DNA of 64,000 nucleotides from an uncultured Marivita sp. (GCF_947488135.1 NZ_CANKYW010000003.1:62001-126000); one strand, 5' to 3'; counted from the stretch's first letter, positions 17,227 to 26,956 are shown. A program made the numbers and translations. The notes: generated by a model from the letters alone, not told the origin.

Positions 17227-18346
17227 GGAAGAGTTGTCGTTTCAGGATGACAAGGGCGCCTCGCGCTCGACATGGATTGCCGGTGCCCTCGTGGTGGCGA
17301 TCATCGGCTGGATGGGCAGTGGCTTCGTGCTGCCCTCTGACGATACGGATGCCCCGCAAGCCCGAGAGACCCGCGTCGCGCCCGTTGCCGTCGCGGTTCA
17401 GCAGTCCACGGCCGAGCCTGTGACGCTCTATTTCCAGGCGGAAGGGCAGGCGCAGCCGGATCGTGACACGACGATCCGCGCCGAGACCTCGGGAGACGTG
17501 GACGAAGTTCTCGTTATGGAGGGGGATGATGTCGCGGATGGCGCCGTTATCGCGCGACTTTCTGCGACGCGCGTGAATGCGGAACTGGCCCGCGCCCAAG
17601 GAGAGTTGGACCGTGCACAGCGCGAGTTCAACAACGCGTCGGAGCTTCTGGAGCGCGGCGTGGCGACCGCCGACCGCGTGAGCGAGGCCCGCGCCACGCT
17701 CGCTGCGGCCGAGGCGGCGGTCACGACTGCGGAAGAGGCACTGGAGTCGCTCCAGATCACCGCGCCCTTTGCCGGGCGGGTCGAGTCGCTGACGCTCGAC
17801 GCCGGCGAGTTCGTTCAAGCCGGTGCCGATGTCGGTCGTATCGTCGACAACCAGCCGCTGACGGTCGCGATCCAGGTGCCGCAGCAGGCACTCGGCCGGA
17901 TCGAGAGCGGCCAGATCGCGACCGTCAGCTTCATCACCGGAGAGCAACGGCAAGGTCGGGTGAGTTTCGTCAGTACCGCCGCCAATGCCGAAACGCGGAC
18001 CTTCCTGACCAAGATCACCGTGCCGAACGAGGGCGGCGCCATTCCTGCCGGGATTTCCGCCGAAATCCGCGTTCCAACCGGTGAGGCCGAGGCGCATTTC
18101 GTGCAACCCTCGACGATCTCTCTGAGCCCTGAGGGACGTCTGGGCGTCAAGACCGTCGGGGAGGAGAACAGGGTGGTGTTCCACCCGATCGAAATCGTGC
18201 GCGCGGAAATCGACGGCCTTTGGGTCACCGGACTGCCCGAAACCTCCCGCATCATCACCGTTGGACAGGGGTTCGTAAGCGAAGGCGAGACGGTCGCACC
18301 ATCGCCGGCACCCGACGCGCCCAACACGCTCGCACGGGGAGACTGA
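17213..18346 (+). CDS. RND efflux periplasmic adaptor (membrane fusion protein)
   Basis: A 377-residue HlyD/AcrA-family adaptor with one N-terminal membrane segment (STWIAGALVVAIIGWMGSGF). It has a lipoyl/barrel-sandwich half near TSGDVDEVLVMEGDDVADG, a coiled-coil hairpin (LARAQGELDRAQREFNN to EAAVTTAEEALESL), a second lipoyl half (TAPFAGRVESL) and a beta-barrel domain. It links the inner-membrane pump to an outer-membrane channel; no TolC homologue is nearby. Start at 17213 has GGGGAT upstream; a GTG at 17153 is an alternative. Confidence 0.88.
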   Translation: MSGDREELSFQDDKGASRSTWIAGALVVAIIGWMGSGFVLPSDDTDAPQARETRVAPVAVAVQQSTAEPVTLYFQAEGQAQPDRDTTIRAETSGDVDEVLVMEGDDVADGAVIARLSATRVNAELARAQGELDRAQREFNNASELLERGVATADRVSEARATLAAAEAAVTTAEEALESLQITAPFAGRVESLTLDAGEFVQAGADVGRIVDNQPLTVAIQVPQQALGRIESGQIATVSFITGEQRQGRVSFVSTAANAETRTFLTKITVPNEGGAIPAGISAEIRVPTGEAEAHFVQPSTISLSPEGRLGVKTVGEENRVVFHPIEIVRAEIDGLWVTGLPETSRIITVGQGFVSEGETVAPSPAPDAPNTLARGD

Positions 18347-18349
18347 ACC

Positions 18350-21300
18350 ATGAACACCCTCATCGACGCTGCGTTTTCGCGTAGCCGTGTCGTGCTCATG
18401 GCTCTGTTGTCGATCCTCGTGGTCGGCGCCATCGCCTATGTCACGATCCCGAAGGAAGCCAACCCCGAGGTCCCGCTTCCCTTGGTCTATGTCTCGACGG
18501 GGCTCGAAGGGATCAGCCCGGCCGATGCGGAACGGCTTCTCATCGAACCGATGGAAACGGAATTCGCCGCCATCGAGGGGCTCGACACGATCGAGAGCCA
18601 CGCCTCCGAAGGCTTCGCCAGCGTGCAGCTTGAATTCACGCCCGGCGGAGACATCGACGAGGCGCTCCGTAAGGTGCGCGAGGCGGCCGATCGCGTCGAG
18701 GGTGATCTGCCCGAAGACGCCTCCGATCTGACGATCACCGAGATCAACACGGCGCTGTTCCCCATTCTTACTGCGATCATCTCGGGCCCGGTTCCCGAGC
18801 GAACCTTGAACGACCTGGCTGACGATGCACAGGAAACCATCGAAGGTGTCCCGGGTGTGCTCGAGGTCGATATCGGCGGCGCGCGCGACGAGTTCCTGGA
18901 AGTCCTTATCGATCCGACCGTCTTTCAGACGTACAACCTCAGCTTCGATGAACTGATCGGCCAACTTCAGCGCAACAACCGGTTGATCGCCGCCGGCGCG
19001 ATCGAGACAGGCGGCGGCCGGATCGTCCTCAAGGTTCCAGGGCTGATCGAGGACCTTCAGGATGTCATGGAGATCCCGGTGAAGGTCCGTGGCGATACCG
19101 TTGTGACCTTTGAGGATGTGGCAACGGTCCGCCGGTCCTTTCAGGACCCGACCGGATACGCGCGGATCGACGGCCAGCCCGCGCTGGCGCTGGAGATCAA
19201 GAAGCGCTCGGGCGCAAACGTCATCGACACGGTGGCGGCATCGCGGGCGGCGCTCGACGAGTTGCGTGAGGACTGGCCCGAGAGCGTGGAAGTGACTTAT
19301 CTTCAGGATCAGTCGGAGCAGGTCGAAACGCTGCTGTCCGACCTTGAGGCGAATGTCATCGCCGCCGTGCTTCTCGTGATGATCGTCATCGTGGCCGCGC
19401 TTGGATTGCGGTCAGCCATCCTCGTGGGACTGGCCATCCCCGGCGCCTTTCTTGCGGGTGTAACCGCGCTGTGGGCGATGGGCTTCACGATGAACATCGT
19501 CGTGCTTTTCTCGCTCATCCTCGTGGTCGGCATGCTCGTCGACGGTGCCATCGTCACGGTAGAGCTTGCCGACCGGCACTTGCAGGAAGGGGACGACCCC
19601 AAGACGGCCTACGCACATGCGGCCAAGCGCATGGCATGGCCGATCATCGCCTCGACGGCGACCACGCTCAGCGTGTTTTTCCCATTGCTTTTCTGGACCG
19701 GCATGGTTGGGGAATTCATGAAATTCCTGCCGATCACGGTCATCCTTACCTTATTCGCTTCGTTGTTCATGGCGCTGATCTTCATACCTGTGCTGGGTGG
19801 TCTGATCGGCAAGCGTCAGCCACAGAAAGCCGCCGCCAAGAAAGCTTTGGCAGAATCGGAAAAAGGCGATCCGCGACGCATTGGTGGGTTCACCGGACTG
19901 TATGTCCGCGTGCTTGAGAGGGCGATCCTGCGGCCTGTCTCGACCGCGGTATTGGCATTGGCGCTGCTGCTTGGTGCGGGTGGGCTCTATGGCCAGTTCG
20001 GTAAGGGGCTGTCCTTTTTCCCGTCAGTAGAACCGGAATTCATGCAGGTGCAGGTGCGTGCCCGAGACAACCTTTCGATCTATGAACGGGACGCCCTCGT
20101 GCGCAGGGTTGAACAGCGCCTGTTGGGCTACGACGAGATCGCCACCGTCTATGCCCGCTCTACCATGAGCGCAGGACAGGGCGACGAAGAGACGATCGGG
20201 ACGCTTCAGCTTGAACTTATCGACTGGGACATCCGCCGCTCTGCCGACGCGATCGGTGCCGATATTCGGCAGGACGTCTCGGACATCGCCGGTATCGACG
20301 TTCAGGTTCAGACCGAGAGCGGCGGCCCGACCAGCGGCAAGCCGATCAATCTCCAGATCGCCGCGCGCAATCCGGGCGTTCAGGCCGAAGCCGTCGAGCG
20401 GGTCCGGGGGATCATGGACCGGATCGGGGGCTTCACCGACGTGACCGACACCCGCCCGCTTCCCGGCGTCGAGGTGTCCATCCGGGTCGACAGGGCCGAG
20501 GCGGCGCGCTACGGGGCGGATGTCAGCTTGCTGGGACAGGCGGTTCAGCTTCTCACGCAGGGCATCGCCGTGGCCGATTATCGCCCCAACGACGCAGACG
20601 GCGAAATGGACATCCGGGTCCGCTTCCCGGCCGAGGAACGGTCCCTGTCAGAGCTCGGCAACCTGCGCGTGCCGACCTCGGCCGGCCTCGTGCCGATCTC
20701 CAACTTCGTCACCTTCGAGCCGGTCGAGCGCACCGGCATGATCACCCGTATCGACGAGCAGCGCGTCGTGACGATCGAGGCGAATGTCGCACCAGGACTT
20801 TTGGTCAACGATCAGGTCACGGCGCTCGAGGCGGCGCTGGAAAACGCCGAGCTGCCCGAGGGCGTGAGCTACAGCTTCGCGGGCGAGGCCGAGGAACAGA
20901 CCGAGGCGATGATCTTTCTCATCAGTGCTTTCGTCGCGGCGATCTTTCTGATGCTCGTGATCCTGGTGCTGCAATTCAACAGCTTCTACCAGGCCTTCGT
21001 GGTCATGAGCGCCATCATTTTCTCGGTCGCCGGCGTCCTTCTGGGCCTGCTCATCACCGGGCGCCCCTTCGGAGTGGTCATGGGCGGCATCGGGATCATT
21101 GCCCTGGCCGGGATTGTGGTGAACAACAACATCGTCCTGATCGACACCTATAACGACCTGAAGCGGTCCGGGATGTCTGCCCGCGAGGCGGCCCTCAGAA
21201 CCGGGGCGCAGCGTTTGCGGCCCGTCATGCTGACCTCGATCACGACGGCGCTTGGGCTTATGCCGATGGTGTTGGGTGCGAACCTGAACTTCTTCACCCG

Positions 21301-21481
21301 CGAGATCGTCTTCGGTGCCCCGTCAACGCAATATTGGACAGAGCTGTCCAGTGCCATTGTCGGCGGTCTGGTTGTTGCGACGCTCCTCACGCTTGTTCTT
21401 ACCCCTGCCATGCTCATGCTTGGAGAAAAGATCGCAAGCCGCACGCGTCCTATCGCGACTTCTGCGGCGGAGCCGACATAA
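18350..21481 (+). CDS. RND-superfamily efflux transporter permease
   Basis: A 1043-residue AcrB/HAE-type proton antiporter with twelve expected transmembrane helices in two halves and two large periplasmic loops. The TM4 relay motif reads VVGMLVDGAIVTVE, so one of the two adjacent Asp residues of AcrB is Gly here. The second half ends with the family segment IALAGIVVNNNIVLIDTYNDL. It starts 4 bases after the adaptor gene stop. Substrate unknown; local TetR control suggests an induced detoxification pump. Confidence 0.92.
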   Translation: MNTLIDAAFSRSRVVLMALLSILVVGAIAYVTIPKEANPEVPLPLVYVSTGLEGISPADAERLLIEPMETEFAAIEGLDTIESHASEGFASVQLEFTPGGDIDEALRKVREAADRVEGDLPEDASDLTITEINTALFPILTAIISGPVPERTLNDLADDAQETIEGVPGVLEVDIGGARDEFLEVLIDPTVFQTYNLSFDELIGQLQRNNRLIAAGAIETGGGRIVLKVPGLIEDLQDVMEIPVKVRGDTVVTFEDVATVRRSFQDPTGYARIDGQPALALEIKKRSGANVIDTVAASRAALDELREDWPESVEVTYLQDQSEQVETLLSDLEANVIAAVLLVMIVIVAALGLRSAILVGLAIPGAFLAGVTALWAMGFTMNIVVLFSLILVVGMLVDGAIVTVELADRHLQEGDDPKTAYAHAAKRMAWPIIASTATTLSVFFPLLFWTGMVGEFMKFLPITVILTLFASLFMALIFIPVLGGLIGKRQPQKAAAKKALAESEKGDPRRIGGFTGLYVRVLERAILRPVSTAVLALALLLGAGGLYGQFGKGLSFFPSVEPEFMQVQVRARDNLSIYERDALVRRVEQRLLGYDEIATVYARSTMSAGQGDEETIGTLQLELIDWDIRRSADAIGADIRQDVSDIAGIDVQVQTESGGPTSGKPINLQIAARNPGVQAEAVERVRGIMDRIGGFTDVTDTRPLPGVEVSIRVDRAEAARYGADVSLLGQAVQLLTQGIAVADYRPNDADGEMDIRVRFPAEERSLSELGNLRVPTSAGLVPISNFVTFEPVERTGMITRIDEQRVVTIEANVAPGLLVNDQVTALEAALENAELPEGVSYSFAGEAEEQTEAMIFLISAFVAAIFLMLVILVLQFNSFYQAFVVMSAIIFSVAGVLLGLLITGRPFGVVMGGIGIIALAGIVVNNNIVLIDTYNDLKRSGMSAREAALRTGAQRLRPVMLTSITTALGLMPMVLGANLNFFTREIVFGAPSTQYWTELSSAIVGGLVVATLLTLVLTPAMLMLGEKIASRTRPIATSAAEPT

Positions 21482-21552
21482 TGTGGAACGTTTAGAAACT
21501 GCCGGAACGCGGACAGTCCCCGTCCCTTGGGGGTGTCATTGTGCACAAGGAT

Positions 21553-21627
21553 CGGATCGCTTCGCGATCCGACCGGTTGGAGGGCCAGCCCTCCAAACCT
21601 CCCGGCATATTTTTGGAACGAAGAAGA
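21553..21627. repeat. Double-hairpin intergenic element with a conserved-looking tail
   Basis: Two perfect stem-loops lie back to back between the convergent RND and photolyase-like genes: CGGATCGC/GCGATCCG (21553-21571) and TTGGAGGGC/GCCCTCCAA (21577-21596). They are followed by CCTCCCGGCATATTTTTGGA and an A/G-rich tail. From memory, a CCCGG-ATATTT-GAAG type tail after G/C hairpins is common in intergenic regions of Rhodobacteraceae; I see only one copy here. It may act as a bidirectional terminator or a dispersed repeat. Confidence 0.5.
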
Positions 21628-22833
21628 TCAGACGCTCTGCAAACCCTTCATCGCGCCTACCAATTCAGGGATCTTCTTCTTGAACTTGAAAAAGCCGGCT
21701 GTGGCATGTGGCCAAGCGCGGCGGTCGAAATCCCGCAAAGGGCGGACAACCGGCAGTGCGCGGATGTCGGTCAGCACCGATGCGGACGGCCCGACAGGCG
21801 CATAAGGCGTGACGATCTGTTCCGCCCCGGCGGCGCGTGCCCATGCCTCAACGTCATCCACCGATGTCAGACCGGTGCTGATCGGACCGAGTGATTGGGA
21901 CCATCTGGAGGTGCAATCTTCCATCAGTGCCGTTTTGAACGCTTTGACATTCGGCGCGACATGCAGAGGGCTGATCCGTCCGGTTGCGTCCAGCGTTGCT
22001 GTCGCGATGGGTTTCAGTCCCAGATCGAACAGCCATCCCGGGCTGAGGTCATCCTCGTGCAAGAGCAGGGCCGAGAGTTTCGAGGGGTCGAGTCTGTCGC
22101 CGGTCGGTGCGTCCATGCGCGGCGGTTGGGGCGGGCCGTCCAGCGGTTCGGGATCGGAGGTCAGCTGGTATTTCGGGCAAAACCGGCCTTCGGTGTATTT
22201 CGAAATGTTGGAAGCGCGGGCGGCGTAATTCTTGCCCTGCGTCTGAAGCCCGGCCACCCAGCGCCAGCTTAGCGTGTTCGAGGCGGGATCGCCGTCGTAG
22301 AGGTGGCGGAGGAAGAAATCCGCGCCCAACTCCCAGGGCAGGCGCAGGGTGAAGATCCAGATCGAGGCGAACCACATGCGCGCGTGGTTGTGCAGATAGC
22401 CGGTGTTCACCAGTTCCTGCGCCCAATGGTTGAAGCAGTCGATGTCGGTTTCGCCGCGACAGGCAACCTCCCATTCGGCGCGCAAGCCGGATTGGGTTTG
22501 TACCTGGTCCCAAGCGCGGGACAAGCCCTGCTGGTAGCCGCCCCAGACCGCCGGGCGCATTTCCAGCCACCCCTTCCAGTAGGTGCGCCAGTAGACTTCC
22601 TGAACGAATTTTTCAGCACTGCTGAGCGAATAGCGCCCCAGCACGGCTTTCAGAACTTCTGGTTCGGTGATCACGCGGTGGCGGATGTAGGGCGACAGGG
22701 TCGACACGTTGTCGTGATGGCCGGGGCCGCGATCATAGTTGCGCTGCGCCGCATAGTCGCGCGCGGCCTTCGGGACGAAGGACGACAGTCTTTCGAGCGC
22801 GGCAATTCGGGTGGGATGAAACAGGTCTGACAT
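21628..22833 (-). CDS. Photolyase/cryptochrome-like FAD-binding protein with inverted domain order
   Basis: A 401-residue protein whose N-terminal half (about 20-225) is the helical FAD-binding domain of photolyases: NVSTLSPYIRHRVI, KFVQEVYWRTYWKGW, TGYLHNHARMWFAS, and GDPASNTLSWRWVAGLQT with NISKY. The C-terminal part (about 250-395) reads like the alpha/beta domain that normally comes first, including DDVEAWARAAGAEQIVTPYA and ATAGFFKFKKKIPE. Canonical photolyases have the reverse order. Start at 22833 (MSDLFHP) is preferred over a 63-codon upstream extension that overlaps the clpP leader. DNA repair or light sensing is inferred only. Confidence 0.75.
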   Translation of the reverse strand: MSDLFHPTRIAALERLSSFVPKAARDYAAQRNYDRGPGHHDNVSTLSPYIRHRVITEPEVLKAVLGRYSLSSAEKFVQEVYWRTYWKGWLEMRPAVWGGYQQGLSRAWDQVQTQSGLRAEWEVACRGETDIDCFNHWAQELVNTGYLHNHARMWFASIWIFTLRLPWELGADFFLRHLYDGDPASNTLSWRWVAGLQTQGKNYAARASNISKYTEGRFCPKYQLTSDPEPLDGPPQPPRMDAPTGDRLDPSKLSALLLHEDDLSPGWLFDLGLKPIATATLDATGRISPLHVAPNVKAFKTALMEDCTSRWSQSLGPISTGLTSVDDVEAWARAAGAEQIVTPYAPVGPSASVLTDIRALPVVRPLRDFDRRAWPHATAGFFKFKKKIPELVGAMKGLQSV

Positions 22834-22939
22834 GCTCCGCGAGGTAACGTCGCGCCGTCCGGGGTCAAGGCGCATCCCGAACCGCTGCCCCTTGCAGCCC
22901 CCAGAACCGGGCACTAGTCTTGAGGCAACTCGCAACCAA

Positions 22940-22957
22940 GCCCGCCGTCCGGCGGGC
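22940..22957. promoter_or_regulatory. Leader hairpin upstream of clpP
   Basis: GCCCGCC-GTCC-GGCGGGC forms a perfect 7-bp stem 21 bases before the clpP ATG. There is no T-run, so it is more likely an mRNA leader structure than a terminator. Confidence 0.4.
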
Positions 22958-22978
22958 GCATCATCCAGGCAGGCATAG

Positions 22979-23608
22979 ATGAAAGATCCCTTCGATACAT
23001 ACATGAACACGCTGGTTCCCATGGTGGTTGAGCAGACCAGCCGTGGCGAACGCGCCTACGATATCTTCTCGCGCCTGCTCAAGGAGCGGATCATCTTCCT
23101 GAGCGGGCCGGTCCATGACGGGATGTCGTCGCTGATCGTGGCGCAGCTTTTGCACCTCGAGGCGGAAAACCCGTCCAAGGAAATCAGCATGTATATCAAC
23201 AGCCCCGGTGGTGTCGTGACCAGCGGTCTGTCGATCTACGACACGATGCAATACATCAAACCCAAGGTCAGCACGCTGGTGATCGGGCAGGCGGCTTCGA
23301 TGGGGTCGCTGCTGTTGACGGCGGGTGAGGCGGGGATGCGGTTCTCGCTGCCCAACAGCCGCGTCATGGTGCACCAGCCGTCCGGTGGCTATCAGGGGCA
23401 GGCGACGGACATCATGATCCACGCGCAGGAGACGCAGAAACTCAAGACGCGGCTCAACGAGATCTACGTCAAGCATACGGGCCAGACGCTCAAGAAGGTC
23501 GAGGCGGCGCTGGAGCGGGACAACTTCATGTCCCCCGAAGAGGCAAAGGACTGGGGCCTGATCGACGAGATCGTGGAGAGCCGCGCGAAGATGCCTGAGG
23601 AAGACTAA
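22979..23608 (+). CDS. clpP: ATP-dependent Clp protease proteolytic subunit
   Basis: A 209-residue serine protease. The catalytic Ser107 lies in [11 protein letters not shown], the His132 in VMVHQPSGG, and the Asp about 181 in the C-terminal region. SPGGVVTSG forms the oxyanion region. It makes the tetradecameric ClpP barrel, which works with ClpX encoded 151 bases downstream. The N-terminus [19 protein letters not shown] is the standard ClpP start with propeptide. The gap to clpX shows no gene or clear terminator. Confidence 0.97.
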   Translation: MKDPFDTYMNTLVPMVVEQTSRGERAYDIFSRLLKERIIFLSGPVHDGMSSLIVAQLLHLEAENPSKEISMYINSPGGVVTSGLSIYDTMQYIKPKVSTLVIGQAASMGSLLLTAGEAGMRFSLPNSRVMVHQPSGGYQGQATDIMIHAQETQKLKTRLNEIYVKHTGQTLKKVEAALERDNFMSPEEAKDWGLIDEIVESRAKMPEED

Positions 23609-23759
23609 AACGTGATTGGGTCACGACGCCTCGGATGTGTTTTTGGCGTTGTGGCCCAAGTTTTGCTGTCCTAAGGTTCTGAGAAGAAAACATGACACAC
23701 GCTTAAGGTTAGCAGACCGCTTGCAACTATCCTTCAGGTGAGTCAGGAAAGGTAAAGAG

Positions 23760-25025
23760 ATGGCGACGAATTCTGGCGGCGACAGCAAAAATACCCTCTA
23801 CTGTAGCTTCTGCGGCAAAAGCCAACACGAAGTGCGAAAGCTGATCGCAGGGCCGACCGTCTTTATTTGCGATGAATGCGTCGAGCTTTGCATGGACATC
23901 ATCCGCGAAGAGACGAAGGGCGGCGGCCTGAAATCGACGGATGGGGTTCCGACCCCACGTGAGATCTGTGACGTTCTGGACGATTACGTGATCGGACAGG
24001 CGGTTGCGAAACGCGTGCTTTCCGTCGCGGTCCACAACCACTACAAACGCCTGAACCATTCGCAGAAATCCTCGGATATCGAGCTGTCGAAGTCGAACAT
24101 CCTGCTCATCGGGCCGACCGGTTGCGGCAAGACCTTGCTCGCCCAGACGCTCGCGCGGATTCTCGACGTGCCGTTTACCATGGCGGATGCCACCACGCTG
24201 ACCGAAGCGGGCTACGTGGGCGAGGATGTTGAAAACATCATCCTCAAGCTGCTCCAGTCGTCGGAATACAACGTCGAACGCGCACAGCGCGGCATCGTTT
24301 ATATCGACGAGGTCGACAAGATCACGCGCAAGTCCGAGAATCCGTCGATCACCCGTGACGTGTCGGGCGAAGGTGTGCAGCAGGCATTGCTCAAGCTGAT
24401 GGAGGGCACGGTCGCATCCGTCCCGCCACAGGGCGGGCGCAAGCATCCGCAGCAGGAGTTCCTGCAAGTGGATACGACCAACATCCTCTTCATCTGCGGC
24501 GGCGCTTTTGCCGGTCTCGACCGGATCATCAAGCAGCGTGGCAAGGGCTCGGCCATGGGCTTCGGGGCTGATGTGCGCGACGACAGCGAGGCGGGCATTG
24601 GCGAAACCTTCAAGAGCCTGGAGCCCGAGGATTTGCTCAAGTTCGGGCTGATCCCGGAATTCGTCGGCCGTCTGCCGGTGATCGCGACGTTGGAAGATCT
24701 GGATGAAGACGCGCTTGTCATCATCCTCACGCAGCCGAAAAACGCCTTGGTCAAGCAGTACCAGCGCTTGTTCGAGCTGGAAGACACGACGCTGACCTTC
24801 ACCGACGATGCGCTGAGTGCCATCGCCAAGCGGGCGATCCAGCGCAAGACCGGGGCACGTGGCTTGCGGTCGATCCTCGAAGATATCCTTCTCGACACAA
24901 TGTTCGAACTGCCGGGCATGGATGATGTCGTCGAGGTGGTGGTGAACGAGGAAGCCGTCACATCCGACGCCAAGCCGTTGATGATCTATGCGGATCAGAA
25001 GAAAGAGCCTGCCGAGGCAGGTTAA
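23760..25025 (+). CDS. clpX: ATP-dependent Clp protease ATP-binding subunit ClpX
   Basis: A 421-residue AAA+ unfoldase. The N-terminal zinc domain has [14 protein letters not shown] and CDECVELC; the Walker A is GPTGCGKT (about residues 119-126), Walker B is [10 protein letters not shown], and the sensor-2 region is [10 protein letters not shown]. It recognises substrates and feeds them to ClpP. A AAAGG-like ribosome site precedes the ATG. A terminator follows. Confidence 0.97.
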   Translation: MATNSGGDSKNTLYCSFCGKSQHEVRKLIAGPTVFICDECVELCMDIIREETKGGGLKSTDGVPTPREICDVLDDYVIGQAVAKRVLSVAVHNHYKRLNHSQKSSDIELSKSNILLIGPTGCGKTLLAQTLARILDVPFTMADATTLTEAGYVGEDVENIILKLLQSSEYNVERAQRGIVYIDEVDKITRKSENPSITRDVSGEGVQQALLKLMEGTVASVPPQGGRKHPQQEFLQVDTTNILFICGGAFAGLDRIIKQRGKGSAMGFGADVRDDSEAGIGETFKSLEPEDLLKFGLIPEFVGRLPVIATLEDLDEDALVIILTQPKNALVKQYQRLFELEDTTLTFTDDALSAIAKRAIQRKTGARGLRSILEDILLDTMFELPGMDDVVEVVVNEEAVTSDAKPLMIYADQKKEPAEAG

Positions 25026-25051
25026 GCGGCTTGAGCCGAGTACGATTTTAA

Positions 25052-25079
25052 GGTGGGCAATTTGCCCGCCTTTCTTTTT
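25052..25079 (+). terminator. Rho-independent terminator after clpX
   Basis: GGTGGGCAA pairs with TTGCCCGCC (one wobble), followed by TTTCTTTTT. It ends the clpX transcript and lies 13 bases before the next gene. Confidence 0.85.
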
Positions 25080-25091
25080 GGGAAAACGACC

Positions 25092-25460
25092 ATGACGATC
25101 ACACGTATTTCTTCCGGCGGCGCCTTTGAAGCGAAGATCGGCTATTGCCGCGCCGTTGTTGCTGGGGGCTTTGTCCATGTCGCGGGCACCGTGGGGCAGG
25201 GTGATACAGTGGCAGAGCAATGCCAGAGCGCGCTTGACGTGATCGCACATGCCTTGAACAAGGCGGGGGCAAGCCTGGCCGATGCGGTTCGCGTGACGTA
25301 TTATTTGCCCGACCGTCACGAATTCGAAGCCTGCTACGATATCCTCGCTGCGACATTCGGCGACAACCCGCCCGCTGCCACAATGATTGAATGCGGTCTG
25401 ATCGACCCCAAATACCGCATCGAGATCGAAGTCACGGCACTCGCCCCCGCTGCGTCATAG
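25092..25460 (+). CDS. RidA-family (YjgF/YER057c) enamine/imine deaminase-like protein
   Basis: A 122-residue RidA-fold protein starting MTITRISSGGAFEAKIGY, with YCRAVVAGGFVHVAGTVG, a DVIAHALNKAGASLADAV helix and the C-terminal MIECGLIDPKYRIEIEVTA. The family's usual Arg-Cys region is altered (IECGLIDP, with no Arg at the canonical place), placing it in the subgroup without proven deaminase activity. The start is inside a longer frame that begins in the clpX terminator. Confidence 0.85.
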   Translation: MTITRISSGGAFEAKIGYCRAVVAGGFVHVAGTVGQGDTVAEQCQSALDVIAHALNKAGASLADAVRVTYYLPDRHEFEACYDILAATFGDNPPAATMIECGLIDPKYRIEIEVTALAPAAS

Positions 25461-25525
25461 CTGCGCTGGACCTTGGCCCGCAAAGCGCCCTATAACGGCG
25501 CTGAACCAACCCCGAGGAGTCGTCC

Positions 25526-25909
25526 ATGGGCATTCTGAACACCCTTCTTCGCGCTGTCACCTGGTGGAACGGGCAGACGCTTGGCACGCAATTCTACACC
25601 TGGCGCAAAGGTGAGAAGGTCGGCGAAGACACTCAGGGCAACATCTTCTACCAGTCGCGCGATGGCAAGCGGCGCTGGGTGATCTACAACGGAGAGGCCG
25701 AGGCCAGCCGGATCGACCCCGATTGGCATGGATGGCTGCACCATACCTTCAAGGAAACGCCCTCGGATCGTCCTTTGCCGAAGAAAGACTGGGTCAAGCC
25801 GCATCAGGAAAACCTGACCGGTACGGCATTGGCCTACGCGCCTGCGGGCTCGATCCGTCGGCCGGAACCCAAGGCGCGGCAGGACTACGAGGCCTGGAGC
25901 CCCGAGTGA
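25526..25909 (+). CDS. NADH:ubiquinone oxidoreductase accessory subunit, NDUFA12 family
   Basis: A 127-residue protein with the family segments [38 protein letters not shown] and [12 protein letters not shown]. This is the alphaproteobacterial homologue of the mitochondrial complex I NDUFA12/B17.2 subunit. It is conserved beside DUF2155 genes in alphaproteobacteria. A GAGGAG ribosome site is present. Confidence 0.93.
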   Translation: MGILNTLLRAVTWWNGQTLGTQFYTWRKGEKVGEDTQGNIFYQSRDGKRRWVIYNGEAEASRIDPDWHGWLHHTFKETPSDRPLPKKDWVKPHQENLTGTALAYAPAGSIRRPEPKARQDYEAWSPE

Positions 25910-25954
25910 TCGGGGCTTGAGACTGCCCTTTCACCGGACCGAAGGCGGACCGTC

Positions 25955-26317
25955 ATGACACGTCTGACCACATGGATCGCCGCACTGCTGTTGGCGTCAG
26001 CCGCGCTGGCCCAACAGGCCACGTCGGATGGCACGGGCGTGACCGTGCGCGCGCTTGATAAGCTCACCGGCAAGGTACAGGACCTTGAGATTGCTGCGCG
26101 AAACTCCGCCACAGTCGGGCGGATCACCATTACCGCGAATGAATGTCGCTACCCAAGCGGCAACGCGGCAGGCGAGGCCTATGCGTCCCTGACGATCACC
26201 GAAATCGGCAAGCAGGCACCCGTTTACCAAGGTTGGATGATCGCATCCTCCCCTGCGTTGAACCCGATGGATCACCAACGCTACGACGTCTGGGTATTGC
26301 GCTGCACCACGTCCTGA
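25955..26317 (+). CDS. DUF2155 periplasmic protein
   Basis: A 120-residue secreted protein with a signal peptide ending near ALA-QQ and the DUF2155 core TVRALDKLTGKVQDLEI, TITANECRYPSG and FHW-like MIASSPALNPMDHQRYDVWVLRC. The two conserved Cys (in NECRY and LRCTT) may form a disulfide. The function is unknown. Its 3' end overlaps the convergent aat gene by 37 bases. Confidence 0.9.
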   Translation: MTRLTTWIAALLLASAALAQQATSDGTGVTVRALDKLTGKVQDLEIAARNSATVGRITITANECRYPSGNAAGEAYASLTITEIGKQAPVYQGWMIASSPALNPMDHQRYDVWVLRCTTS

Positions 26318-26916
26318 CCTGACGCCGCCAACGGCGCGCTGGTGATGTCGGCCTCCATTCTGAGAGCCTGCGCCAACTGTGTCCGGTACTCCGCCCGGCT
26401 GATCTCGATCGCGCCCAGCGACGCAAGATGATGCGTGATGAATTGGGTGTCGAACAGAACGAACCCGGTGCGCCGCAACAGATCGACGAGCCAGGCCAGC
26501 GCGATCTTCGATGCGTCGCGTTCGCGTGAAAACATGCTCTCACCGCAGAACGCGGCACCGACGGTGACGCCATAAATTCCGCCGACCAGTCGGTCGTTCA
26601 TCCAGATTTCAAGAGAATGAGCATCGCCGCGTTTGTGCAGTTCCTCGTAAAGCGCACGGATGTCGCGGTTGATCCATGTCTCGCTACGGTCGGCGCAGGC
26701 ATCGATCACCTCGGCAAACCGCGTGTTGCGGGTCACGCGATAGGCGTCGCGCCGCAACGTTTTGGCCAAGCTGCGCGAAATATGGAAACGGTCCAGCGGA
26801 AACACCCCACGCTTGCGGGGATCGACCCAGAACATTTCTGGGTCGTCGCGATGTTCGGCCATGGGGAACACGCCCGCGCGATAGGCTTGCAGCAAGAGTT
26901 CAGGCGTGACGGTCAT
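26281..26916 (-). CDS. aat: Leucyl/phenylalanyl-tRNA-protein transferase
   Basis: A 211-residue Aat, with the N-terminal TPELLLQAYRAGVFPMAEHRDDPEMFWVDP and the GGIYGVTVGAAFCGESMFSRERDASKIAL core typical of the family. It adds Leu or Phe to N-terminal Lys or Arg, making N-degrons for the ClpAP path. It overlaps the end of DUF2155 on the other strand and is downstream of accBC. The C-terminus extends about ten residues (ASGQDVVQRNTQTS) into the overlap. Confidence 0.93.
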   Translation of the reverse strand: MTVTPELLLQAYRAGVFPMAEHRDDPEMFWVDPRKRGVFPLDRFHISRSLAKTLRRDAYRVTRNTRFAEVIDACADRSETWINRDIRALYEELHKRGDAHSLEIWMNDRLVGGIYGVTVGAAFCGESMFSRERDASKIALAWLVDLLRRTGFVLFDTQFITHHLASLGAIEISRAEYRTQLAQALRMEADITSAPLAASGQDVVQRNTQTS

Positions 26917-26956
26917 CGGGCATGGCCGGTTGCCTCAGTGCGGGGCGTGGATTGGT

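Noticed and set aside
23609-23759. Heat-shock promoter before clpX
   Set aside because: A CTTG-like box can be found, but no matching -10 at proper spacing.
23727-25319. Long minus-strand frame across clpX
   Set aside because: Shadow of clpX; it also crosses the clpX terminator.
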